A stretch of 64,000 bases of DNA from Sebaldella sp. S0638 (GTDB lineage: Bacteria > Fusobacteriota > Fusobacteriia > Fusobacteriales > Leptotrichiaceae): NCBI RefSeq assembly GCF_024158605.1, contig NZ_JAMZGM010000001.1:163183-227182 (forward strand), given 5' to 3'. Of this stretch, positions 1 to 7,452 are shown piece by piece. The stretch's first letter is position 1. Each line of letters begins with the position of its first letter. Position numbers and translations under genes: made by a program. Under the pieces are notes generated by a model. It made no database searches and was not told where the DNA came from. It was given only the letters and a program-made list of their open reading frames with translations.

Positions 1-379
1 TTGTATCATTTTTATCCCAGTATTTTTCCATTACATCTACTCTTGCTTTCATAGTTTCATCAGTAAGTTTTTCCCTGAAAGCCTTTAACTTGGAAAAGAT
101 ACAATAATGCCCCACTCCGCCTATAGAAGTCACACTCCCGAATCCTACAGGAAGTGCGTCCACACGACCGAGAACAAGATCCTGTTTCTCTATATTTCTG
201 AACATTTTCGGATATATTACTTTCAGACATTCCAGTTCTCTTTTAAAAATATTACCGTTTGAATATTTCTCGTGTGTTCTGGTATATTCTTCCATTACAT
301 TAAGCTGTTCCTCAAGTGTCTTTTCACATTCTACCTTTTTATTTACTTCCACTTGCTCAACTACGCTTTTATCATTCAT
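1..379 (-). CDS. Glycyl radical enzyme (PFL-like), N-terminal fragment
   Basis: This gene runs off the left edge, so only about 126 N-terminal residues are visible. ATG is the complement of 377-379, preceded by a GGAGG at about 385-389. The residues include DLVLGRVDALPVGFG followed by GGVGHYC. This is the substrate-barrel N-terminal region I associate with uncharacterised pyruvate-formate-lyase-family proteins. The active-site Cys and glycyl radical motif would lie outside the window. The gene diverges from a fructose-type PTS gene and shares its operator region, so it probably acts on a PTS-imported sugar derivative. Family assignment is from remembered sequence pattern only. It differs clearly from the other glycyl radical enzyme at 41835-44132. 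Confidence 0.6.
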   Translation of the reverse strand, partial: MNDKSVVEQVEVNKKVECEKTLEEQLNVMEEYTRTHEKYSNGNIFKRELECLKVIYPKMFRNIEKQDLVLGRVDALPVGFGSVTSIGGVGHYCIFSKLKAFREKLTDETMKARVDVMEKYWDKNDT

Positions 380-420
380 AAGTATTCCTCCATATCTAAT
401 AAGTTACTTCTCTTGAACTA

Positions 421-518
421 AATATACCACACTTTATTTACTTTGTAAATATAAATTTGTAATAACAAATTTATATTTAAAATTTAGTATTTACAAATTT
501 ATATTTTCGGGGTATACT
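421..518. promoter_or_regulatory. Divergent promoters with palindromic operator
   Basis: Two sigma70-type promoters face away from each other. Rightward: TTTACA at 490-495, 17 bp, TATACT at 513-518, for the PTS gene. Leftward: TTTACA (complement of 444-449), 17 bp, TATATT (complement of 421-426), for the partial glycyl radical enzyme gene. A perfect 13-bp inverted repeat, AATATAAATTTGT (448-460) and ACAAATTTATATT (465-477), sits between them. A third copy of the half-site lies at 493-505. The outer half-sites overlap both -35 boxes, as expected for repression. The GntR/UTRA regulator encoded at 2180-2863 is the natural candidate ligand-responsive repressor (inference). Confidence 0.75.
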
Positions 519-561
519 CTACTTGTAGAAAAATATTAAAGAATTTTTTTAGGAGGACTTT

Positions 562-2025
562 ATGGAAACAAATAAGACGAATGACGGGATCTTTCTAATT
601 GGTGTAACAGGATGCCCTACAGGGGTGGCTCACACGTACATTGCTGCTGAAAGCCTGCAAAAAGCTGCCGAAAAAGCCGGTATTTCTATTAAGGTAGAAA
701 CAAACGGATCAATAGGCGTAGAAAATTCTCCCACACCTGAAGAAATAGAAAAGGCAGCGGCTGTCATTGTTGCATGCGATAAACAGGTTGATTTAGACAG
801 ATTTGCCGGGAAAAAAGTGCTTTTTGTCCCAATAAAAAAAGTTGTAAAAGGTGCTGATGAAACTATTGAAAGAGTACTGAACGAAGATATCCCCGTATAT
901 AAGGAGGAATTAGCAGAAAAAGCTTCTTCGGAAAACAAAGAAAACAGCAGTAAGCTGAATCTCTCCACTGCTAGGGGTAATATTTACAAATATCTTATGA
1001 ATGGTGTCTCACACATGATTCCCTTCGTAATAGTCGGTGGAATTTTAATAGCTTTATCTCTGGCACTTGGCGGAAAGCCTACTCCTCAGGGATTACAGAT
1101 TCCTGAAGAAAGCCGTTGGAACAGTATTTTGAATATAGGAGTTCTCGGTTTTAAGCTTATGATTCCTATATTGGCAGGATATATAGCTTATGCTATAGGT
1201 GACAGACCGGCTCTTGCTCCGGGTATTATAGGAGGATGGATTGCCAATGACGGTTCTTTCTACAATGCCCCGTCTGGAACAGGATTTATAGGTGCTATTA
1301 TTGCCGGATTTCTTGTTGGTTACTTTGTATTATTTATGAAAAAGTTTAACTGGCCTAAGATACTCCAGCCGCTTTTACCTATTATGATTATTCCTATTCT
1401 TGGTACATTATTTATAGGTGCTGTATTTATCTTTATTATTGGTGCTCCTATAGCTTCTTTAATGACAGCTATGACAAATGTGCTGATTAATCTTTCGTCT
1501 GGAAGTATTGTAGTAATAGGTCTGGTAATGGGACTTATGCAGGGATTCGACATGGGCGGCCCTTTCGGGAAAGTTGTACTGCTCTTTAACCTTGGATTGA
1601 TTGCCAGCGGACAGACTTTATTTATGGGTGCACAGGCATGTGCAATTCCTGTAGCTCCTCTGGGAATGGCTATTTCTACATTTATCGGAAGAAAGCTTTT
1701 TTCCGAGGAAGAATTCGAGAACGGTAAGGCTGCATTTGCAATGGGACTTGTAGGTATCTCAGAGGGTGCAATACCTTTTGCCGCTGCCGATCCTCTTGCA
1801 GTATTTCCGGCTAATATGATCGGAAGTGCAGTAGCCTGTATCGCTTCTCTGTTATTCGGAGTTACATGCAGTGTGGCGCACGGAGGCCCTATCATAGTTC
1901 TTCTTGGTGCAATGAATAAACCGTTTCTTGCATTACTGGCTATGATTTTAGGTTCACTTGTTACAGCATTTATTTCACTTGGAATAAAATCTATACGTTA
2001 CAGAAAAAGACAGCTGGTGCTGTAA
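562..2025 (+). CDS. PTS fructose-family transporter EIIBC
   Basis: Phosphotransferase-system permease with an N-terminal IIB domain and a C-terminal IIC membrane domain (487 residues). The IIB domain (about 10-110) starts with GVTGCPTGVAHTY, in which Cys18 is the expected phosphorylated cysteine. A charged linker (about 112-135) leads to the multi-spanning IIC domain, which begins near the motif GVSHMIPFVIVGGI. No IIA domain is fused, so a separate EIIA must act with it. AGGAGG lies just upstream of the ATG. It is expressed from the divergent operator-controlled promoter at 490-518, so uptake is likely coupled to the glycyl radical enzyme on its left. The sugar cannot be told from the sequence; fructose-family permeases also take mannitol-like and other hexitol substrates. 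Confidence 0.93.
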   Translation: METNKTNDGIFLIGVTGCPTGVAHTYIAAESLQKAAEKAGISIKVETNGSIGVENSPTPEEIEKAAAVIVACDKQVDLDRFAGKKVLFVPIKKVVKGADETIERVLNEDIPVYKEELAEKASSENKENSSKLNLSTARGNIYKYLMNGVSHMIPFVIVGGILIALSLALGGKPTPQGLQIPEESRWNSILNIGVLGFKLMIPILAGYIAYAIGDRPALAPGIIGGWIANDGSFYNAPSGTGFIGAIIAGFLVGYFVLFMKKFNWPKILQPLLPIMIIPILGTLFIGAVFIFIIGAPIASLMTAMTNVLINLSSGSIVVIGLVMGLMQGFDMGGPFGKVVLLFNLGLIASGQTLFMGAQACAIPVAPLGMAISTFIGRKLFSEEEFENGKAAFAMGLVGISEGAIPFAAADPLAVFPANMIGSAVACIASLLFGVTCSVAHGGPIIVLLGAMNKPFLALLAMILGSLVTAFISLGIKSIRYRKRQLVL

Positions 2026-2040
2026 AAACCAGAACAGGAA

Positions 2041-2083
2041 AAAATACTCTTTTATTGCCGAAACCGGTATAAAAGAGTATTTT
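2041..2083 (+). terminator. Rho-independent terminator after EIIBC
   Basis: A perfect 15-bp inverted repeat, AAAATACTCTTTTAT (2041-2055) against ATAAAAGAGTATTTT (2069-2083), ends in a T-rich stretch 16 nt after the stop codon. Confidence 0.85.
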
Positions 2084-2179
2084 TCTTATTCTTATCTATT
2101 TTTATTGATTATTTACAGCATTAGTTATATAATGATATAAAGAGATAACAAAATAATCACTACAAATTTGGAGGTAATT

Positions 2180-2863
2180 TTGAAATATATTGATATTTAT
2201 GAAGATATAAAACAGAGAATACTAAATAAGAAATATCAGTCATGGAGTCCTCTTGACGGGGAAGTAATGCTCTGTAATTATTACGGAGTGAGCCGTACTA
2301 CCATCAGAAAAGCAATTTCCATGCTGAAAAAAGAAGGATTTATTCATTCCAGACAAGGATCGGGAATATTTGTAAATCCTCCGGAATTTTATGAAGACCA
2401 GAATTTGAAGAGTTTATCCGAAATGCTGGATTCACATACTCTAAAGACAAAAGTAGTAAAATTTGAAAAAAATGTAAAAAATAAAGAACTTTCCGAAATG
2501 TTTAATGTTCATCCAGACAGTAATTTTTTCCATTATCTGAGAGTAAGGATTATAGATGAAGTGCCGAAGGTCATAGAAGAGACATATATGCCGGAATTTT
2601 TATTTAAGGAAATGACTAAGGAAGTAGTGGAAAAATCTATGTTCGACTTTATCGAGAATACTTCAGGATATAAAATAAGCCATGATTCCAAAGAGATAAA
2701 AGGTGTACAGCTCACAAAAGACGAGGCAAAACTGCTTAATCATAAGGAAAATGACATTGCCCTTGAAATAACTCATAAAGTTTATCTCATAAAATCTATA
2801 CTTGCACAGTATACTAAAGAAATAATTATTGATAACTTTTTTAAGGTTATTACCGTAAAATAA
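2180..2863 (+). CDS. GntR family transcriptional regulator, UTRA domain
   Basis: Predicted sugar-phosphate-responsive repressor of the HutC/TreR type. Residues 1-70 form a winged helix-turn-helix (SRTTIRKAISMLKKEGF, then SRQGSGIFV). The remainder is a UTRA ligand domain (FHYLRVRIIDEVPKVIEETYMP). A longer reading would start at a TTG at 2168, but that codon overlaps the GGAGG at 2170-2174. The TTG at 2180, 5 nt after it, is the better start and gives 227 residues. There is an ACAAATTT sequence at 2162-2169 just before it, matching the operator half-site core near 448-505, so autoregulation is plausible. The target is inferred to be the divergent glycyl radical enzyme/PTS promoter pair. Confidence 0.88.
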   Translation: MKYIDIYEDIKQRILNKKYQSWSPLDGEVMLCNYYGVSRTTIRKAISMLKKEGFIHSRQGSGIFVNPPEFYEDQNLKSLSEMLDSHTLKTKVVKFEKNVKNKELSEMFNVHPDSNFFHYLRVRIIDEVPKVIEETYMPEFLFKEMTKEVVEKSMFDFIENTSGYKISHDSKEIKGVQLTKDEAKLLNHKENDIALEITHKVYLIKSILAQYTKEIIIDNFFKVITVK

Positions 2864-2903
2864 AAAATCCCCTGAGTTTTGGATGAATATTCAGGGGATT
2901 TTT
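2863..2903. terminator. Bidirectional terminator between convergent genes
   Basis: Inverted repeat AAAAATCCCCTGA (2863-2875) and TCAGGGGATTTTT (2891-2903). It has A/T tracts on both sides and lies between the convergent GntR and acetyltransferase genes. Confidence 0.85.
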
Positions 2904-2914
2904 ATATTAATATT

Positions 2915-3469
2915 CTATATTTTTTTTACTATTTTTGCAGGGCAGCCTGCTGCCAGCACATTATCCGGAATATCCTTTACTACTACCGAACCTGAAGCTA
3001 CCACTACGTTATTCCCTATGGTAACTCCGGGATTCACTACAGTTCTTCCGCCAAGCCATACATTATCTCCTATTTTTACAGGTTTGGCCGACTCTATTCC
3101 CGATGTTCTTTCTGCTGCATCAAGTGGATGGGTAGCAGTGTAAATATGCACTCCCGGTGCCACAAAGCAGTTATCTCCTATTTCTATACTGCATACATCA
3201 AGAAAAACACAGTCAAAATTAGCATAAAAATTGTCTCCGACGCTTATATTATAGCCGTAATCACATTTAAAATGAGATTCTACGTATACATTCTTTCCGG
3301 CTTTTCCAAAGATTTCCCTGATTTTTTTCTCTCTTTTTTCCTGTTCATCTTCACTTATATCATTGAATTCCCTTACAGCTCTTCTGACACTCGCTCTCTC
3401 TTTTACCAGTATTTCATCATAAGCATTATAATTTTCACCATTTAACATCTTTTCTTTTTCGCTTTTCAT
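2915..3469 (-). CDS. Maltose/galactoside O-acetyltransferase family
   Basis: Left-handed beta-helix acetyltransferase of the Maa/LacA family (184 residues, the family's usual length), transferring acetyl from acetyl-CoA to a sugar. An N-terminal Maa domain (MKSEKEKMLNGENYNAYDEIL) precedes hexapeptide repeats (GYNISVGDNFYANFDCVFLD, VAPGVHIYTATHPLD, VTIGNNVVVASGSVVVKDIP). The catalytic His is in the THPLD motif. It ends in the PAKIV-type tail typical of the family. It is the last gene of a minus-strand trio, 22 nt after the ankyrin gene. The acceptor sugar is unknown. Confidence 0.92.
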   Translation of the reverse strand: MKSEKEKMLNGENYNAYDEILVKERASVRRAVREFNDISEDEQEKREKKIREIFGKAGKNVYVESHFKCDYGYNISVGDNFYANFDCVFLDVCSIEIGDNCFVAPGVHIYTATHPLDAAERTSGIESAKPVKIGDNVWLGGRTVVNPGVTIGNNVVVASGSVVVKDIPDNVLAAGCPAKIVKKI

Positions 3470-3491
3470 AAAAAGTCCTCTCCCTGTTTTA

Positions 3492-4193
3492 TTATTGCTC
3501 TGCTCCTGATTTTACCAGCAAATTTTCAATTTCCTTATACTTTCTTTCTTTTGCATGCATAAACGGAGTCACACCGTTTTTGTCTGCTATATTAGGATTG
3601 GCTCCGTGTTTCAGAAGCAAATCTGTAATCTCAATATGCTTTTTCCCGCCGTCTCCGAGAATAATCGCTTCGAGAAGTGCCGTCCAGCCGAGATTATTTA
3701 TATGATTCACATTTATATCAGTATTTTCAAGAAGATACTTTACAGTTTCGGTATGTCCACGCTCAGAAGCAGGGATCAAAGCTACTCCGCCATATCTGTT
3801 CGTAATTTTTGTATCTGCCCCGGCTTTTACAAGAAGCTTTAGTATATCGAGCTGCCCTTCTGCACCTGAATAAAGAAAAGGATTGTTTTTCATATCATCC
3901 TGTGCATTAATATCAGCTTTATTTTCTATAAGCAGTTTTGAAATTTCATAATTATTATTATAAACTGCAATCATAAGAAGCGTTCTGTCTCTCTCATCTT
4001 TCACATTCACATCTGCCCCTTTTTCAAGAAACTCTTTTGTTTTATTATAGTCATTACTCTCCACTGCATTGATAATCTCACTTTTCATGTCTGAAACCTC
4101 CTTTTGCTCATTCCTGTTTTTCCCCATACTGCATTGATATATTAATACAACAGTCAGAATTAATATTACCGGCAAAAATATTTTTTTCGTCAT
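3492..4193 (-). CDS. Secreted or membrane-anchored ankyrin repeat protein
   Basis: 233 residues: an N-terminal hydrophobic segment (about residues 4-20, ending IYQCS), then roughly five ankyrin repeats with typical spacing (DRTLLMIAVYNNNYEISKLL, GADTKITNRYGGVALIPASE, LGWTALLEAI, NGVTPFMHAKERKYKEI). The Cys after the hydrophobic stretch could be lipidated, but IYQC is not a standard lipobox, so a plain signal peptide or anchor is equally possible. Ankyrin repeats bind proteins and have no enzymatic role of their own. The gene lies 17 nt after the YfeS-like gene and 22 nt before the acetyltransferase gene on the same strand. Its partner is unknown. Confidence 0.85.
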   Translation of the reverse strand: MTKKIFLPVILILTVVLIYQCSMGKNRNEQKEVSDMKSEIINAVESNDYNKTKEFLEKGADVNVKDERDRTLLMIAVYNNNYEISKLLIENKADINAQDDMKNNPFLYSGAEGQLDILKLLVKAGADTKITNRYGGVALIPASERGHTETVKYLLENTDINVNHINNLGWTALLEAIILGDGGKKHIEITDLLLKHGANPNIADKNGVTPFMHAKERKYKEIENLLVKSGAEQ

Positions 4194-4210
4194 TTTTTCG
4201 CTGCTCTCTC

Positions 4211-4726
4211 CTAAACCGGAAATTTTTCTAAATCTTCCATAATCTTATCATATGTATCGCTTCCTTCATAACCCAGCATTTCAAATACTATTTTCTGACG
4301 TTTCATTGCATTAAGAGCCAGTTCTTTTAATTCCGGACTTATTTTCCCGGTAATTTTTATCTCGCCCAATGCTACTGCTATTATTACCTGATCTGTAGCT
4401 ATAAGGGAGTATTCGTCTTTTTCTATAAGTTCTGTTATTTTTTTCTTGCTAAAATTATCAGGTTTCAAATAATGAAAGTCCCATATTTCAGAAACAATTC
4501 TTTTGGGAAGTGTAAATATTTTCCCCTCATAATCACCGCTTTTAAATAAGTCTTCCAGTTCATAAAGTGTATCTGCACCATTGTCATTTCCGAAAGGTGC
4601 TTCATCATCAGCACAGTCATAATAGAATTCTTCACTGAAATACTCCACAAAATTCGGATGGCTTGTTTCTCTTGCAAGTCCTGTTTCCTCTTCATCAAGA
4701 TATAATTTGCTCTCTTCTTTTGCCAT
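4211..4726 (-). CDS. YfeS-like uncharacterised protein
   Basis: An acidic soluble 171-residue protein of unknown function. The central motif EAPFGNDNGADTLYELEDLF and the C-terminal helices (DQVIIAVALGEIKITGKISP, LALNAMKRQKIVFEMLGYEG) recall the small E. coli YfeS-like family; this is pattern memory, not a search. There is no signal peptide or catalytic motif. A strong RBS (AAGGAGG, complement of about 4733-4739) precedes the ATG. It is the first gene of a probable operon with the ankyrin protein and the acetyltransferase. About 110 nt separates it from the malic enzyme stop upstream. Confidence 0.7.
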   Translation of the reverse strand: MAKEESKLYLDEEETGLARETSHPNFVEYFSEEFYYDCADDEAPFGNDNGADTLYELEDLFKSGDYEGKIFTLPKRIVSEIWDFHYLKPDNFSKKKITELIEKDEYSLIATDQVIIAVALGEIKITGKISPELKELALNAMKRQKIVFEMLGYEGSDTYDKIMEDLEKFPV

Positions 4727-4835
4727 AATTAGACCTCCTTAAATACAATAATTTCATATTAAAAATTTAAAATTAAAAACTGTCTTATTGCTTTTACTAA
4801 AAATAAACCACTTTCATTTACAAATCAGGCTCGTT

Positions 4836-6008
4836 TTATCTGCATATTCCGCTGTTTACAGCTACCTTTTTCACTGCTTCCGCCACATATTCCGCCACTC
4901 TTTTATCAAATACATCAGGAATTATGTAATCCTTTCTTAGGTCACCATCCTCAAGAATATATGCTATAGCCTTTGCAGCTTCTATTTTCATATCTTCTGT
5001 TATTTTCTTCGATTTAGCATCAAGCGCTCCCCTAAAAAGCCCCGGAAATGCCAATACATTATTTATCTGATTAGGATAATCGGAACGTCCGGTTCCCACT
5101 ACAGCTGCGCCTGCTTCCAAAGCATCTTCGGGCATTATTTCAGGCACAGGATTTGCCATGGCGAAAATAACCGCATCTTTATTCATATTCGCTACCATAT
5201 CTTTTTTTAATATATTTCCCGCTGACACACCAATAAATATATCTGCTCCTGCCAAGGCGTCTGCAAGATTTCCTTTTTTATTATCTGTATTTGTGATTTC
5301 GGCAAGTTCTTTATGAAGTTCATTATATCCGCTGATATCATCTCTGTTCAGAATTCCTGATTTATCCACAGCAATAATATCTTTCACTCCAAGCTCTTTT
5401 ACCATCTTACAGATAGAACTCCCTGCTGCTCCTGCACCGTTAACCACCACTTTTGCATCTTTCAGATCTTTCCCCAAGAATCTGTAAGCATTTATAAGTC
5501 CGGCGGTTACTACTATTGCAGTACCATGCTGATCATCGTGAAAAACAGGAATATCCAGCTCTTCTTTCAGTCTTTTCTCTATTTCTATACATCTCGGTGC
5601 TGATATATCCTCAAGATTTACCCCGCCAAGACTCGGTGCAAGAAGTTTCACCGTTTTTATGATCTCTTCGGTGTCCTGTGTATCAAGACAAATGGGAATT
5701 GCATCCACTCCGGCAAATTCCTTAAATAAAATTGCCTTTCCTTCCATTACCGGCAGTGCAGCTTCCGGTCCTATATTACCCAGCCCCAGCACAGCAGAAC
5801 CATCTGTTACTACTGCTATCATATTTCCCTTCGATGTATATTTGTAGGCATCCTCTTTATTTTCAGCTATTCTCTTACAAGGCTCGGCTACTCCCGGAGA
5901 ATATGCAAGACTCAAATCTTCTCTGTTTTCCACCTTTACCTTAGATACTACCTCGATTTTCCCCTTGTTTTTTTCATGCAGTTTCAGTGATTCATCAAAT
6001 ACAGACAT
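4836..6008 (-). CDS. NAD(P)-dependent malic enzyme (oxaloacetate-decarboxylating)
   Basis: Oxidatively decarboxylates malate to pyruvate and CO2. The 390-residue length is the short bacterial form without the phosphotransacetylase-like extension. It shows the family signature LSLAYSPGVAEPC (catalytic Tyr36), the MEGKAILFKEFAG segment (Lys91), VFHDDQHGTAIV (metal site), a Rossmann motif VVVNGAGAAGSS and ANPVPEIMPEDA. It follows both class I fumarase genes with 21-nt gaps, so the three encode fumarate to malate to pyruvate. It is the last gene of the long minus-strand run that starts at 17241. Cofactor preference (NAD or NADP) is not decidable here. Confidence 0.95.
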   Translation of the reverse strand: MSVFDESLKLHEKNKGKIEVVSKVKVENREDLSLAYSPGVAEPCKRIAENKEDAYKYTSKGNMIAVVTDGSAVLGLGNIGPEAALPVMEGKAILFKEFAGVDAIPICLDTQDTEEIIKTVKLLAPSLGGVNLEDISAPRCIEIEKRLKEELDIPVFHDDQHGTAIVVTAGLINAYRFLGKDLKDAKVVVNGAGAAGSSICKMVKELGVKDIIAVDKSGILNRDDISGYNELHKELAEITNTDNKKGNLADALAGADIFIGVSAGNILKKDMVANMNKDAVIFAMANPVPEIMPEDALEAGAAVVGTGRSDYPNQINNVLAFPGLFRGALDAKSKKITEDMKIEAAKAIAYILEDGDLRKDYIIPDVFDKRVAEYVAEAVKKVAVNSGICR

Positions 6009-6029
6009 TCTTTTCTCCTTTTTATGATA

Positions 6030-6575
6030 TTATTCTTCTCTATATTTTTCCTGACCTTCAATATAAAGATCATTTCCGTGTATATCATTAATTACAATAA
6101 CGGGAAAATCTTTAACCGCCAGTTCCCTTACAGCCTCTGTGCCTAATTCTTCCCAGGCTATTACCCTTGAGCTTATTATTGCCTTGGAAATCAGTGCCGC
6201 CGCACCTCCCGCCGCTGCAAAATACACAGCTTTATTCTTTACTATGGCACTTTTGACTTCATCAGACCTTTCGCCTTTACCTATCATTCCCTTTAATCCT
6301 TTTTCCAAAAGCAGCGGTGTATAAGCGTCCATTCTTCCGCTGGTAGTAGGTCCGGCACTTCCTATTATCTGTCCCGGCTTTTCAGGGGTAGGCCCTACGT
6401 AGTAAATAACCGCCCCTTCAGGTTCAAAAGGTAATTCCTGATTATTTTCCAGCAGTTCGCACATCTTTTTATGAGCCGCATCTCTTGCTGTATATATTAT
6501 CCCGGAAATTTTTACTATATCTCCGGCTTTTAATTTTTCTATATCGTTTTTTTTCAAAGGGGTTTCTATATTCAT
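6030..6575 (-). CDS. Class I fumarate hydratase, beta subunit
   Basis: C-terminal half of the oxygen-sensitive [4Fe-4S] fumarase, encoded separately as in many anaerobes (181 residues). It carries the conserved GSAGPTTSGRMD segment, the KGMIGKG motif and the AAGGAAALISKAI helix that shape the active site with the alpha subunit. It lies 20 nt after the alpha gene and 21 nt before malic enzyme. Related tartrate dehydratase beta subunits look similar, but the fumA-fumB-malic enzyme order favours fumarase. Confidence 0.92.
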   Translation of the reverse strand: MNIETPLKKNDIEKLKAGDIVKISGIIYTARDAAHKKMCELLENNQELPFEPEGAVIYYVGPTPEKPGQIIGSAGPTTSGRMDAYTPLLLEKGLKGMIGKGERSDEVKSAIVKNKAVYFAAAGGAAALISKAIISSRVIAWEELGTEAVRELAVKDFPVIVINDIHGNDLYIEGQEKYREE

Positions 6576-6595
6576 TTCGTCTCCTTGATTTTACA

Positions 6596-7438
6596 CTATA
6601 ATTCTGTTTCTTTATGTCTCGCAGAATGGCAGTTTATATTTATTGCCAGCGGAAGTGAAGCAATATGACAAGGGTATGAATTCACCTTAACTGCAAGTGC
6701 TGTATTTTTCCCGCCGAGTCCCATAGGTCCAATTCCTGTTTTATTAATCAATTCCAAAAGATCCTTTTCCAATTCTCTGTTCACCGGGTCAGCACTTTCA
6801 TCATCAATTTCTCTTAACAAAGCTTCTTTAGCGAGCATTGCTGCTTTCTCAAAGCTTCCTCCGAGACCAATCCCGACTATTATCGGCGGGCAGGGATTTC
6901 CTCCGGCACTAAGAACCGCTTCTACCACGGCTTTTTTTACCCCTTCTGTCCCATCGGAAGGCTTTAACATTTTTACCATACTCATATTTTCACTGCCTCC
7001 GCCTTTTGGTGCTACAATGATTTTCAGCTTGTCAGAGTTCGGGATCAGCTTTGTATGAATAACCGCAGGTGTGTTGTCTTTTGTATTAACTCTGTCAAGA
7101 GGGTGCTTTACCATTGACTTTCTCAGATAGCCATTTTCATATCCTCTTCTTACACCTTCATTTACAGCTTCATAAATATCACCGTTTACCTTTACTTCCG
7201 TTCCTATTTCAAGAAAAACTACTGTAAGTCCTGTATCCTGACACATTGGAACATGTTCCTTTTCAGCTATTTCATCATTTTCTATTATCTGCATAAGGAT
7301 GTTTTTCCCTGTGTCGGAAACCTCATTATCAAGCGCTGCTTTCAGTTTCTCCATTATGTTTTTATCAAGAAAGTAATTTGCTTCTATACATAATCTTTCC
7401 ACTTCCGATGTTACTTTTTCCAAATCAATTTGTTTCAT
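6596..7438 (-). CDS. Class I fumarate hydratase, alpha subunit
   Basis: Iron-sulfur subunit of the two-subunit fumarase (280 residues). Three cluster cysteines lie in the usual contexts: PMCQDTGLTVVF, GGNPCPPIIVGIG and ININCHSARH near the C-terminus. It converts fumarate and malate reversibly in the cytoplasm. The start is 14 nt after the AMP-ligase stop, so it is probably co-transcribed with the isoprenoid/lipid cluster upstream. No promoter or terminator is visible in that gap. An L(+)-tartrate dehydratase alpha subunit is the main alternative. Confidence 0.93.
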   Translation of the reverse strand: MKQIDLEKVTSEVERLCIEANYFLDKNIMEKLKAALDNEVSDTGKNILMQIIENDEIAEKEHVPMCQDTGLTVVFLEIGTEVKVNGDIYEAVNEGVRRGYENGYLRKSMVKHPLDRVNTKDNTPAVIHTKLIPNSDKLKIIVAPKGGGSENMSMVKMLKPSDGTEGVKKAVVEAVLSAGGNPCPPIIVGIGLGGSFEKAAMLAKEALLREIDDESADPVNRELEKDLLELINKTGIGPMGLGGKNTALAVKVNSYPCHIASLPLAININCHSARHKETEL

Positions 7439-7452
7439 TACTTTTCCGCCTT

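Noticed and set aside
2168-2182. TTG at 2168 as the GntR start
   Set aside because: It overlaps the ribosome binding site; the TTG at 2180 is correctly spaced.
4465-4698. A 77-residue frame within the YfeS-like gene
   Set aside because: It is an out-of-frame shadow of the longer gene, which has the RBS and the recognisable motif.
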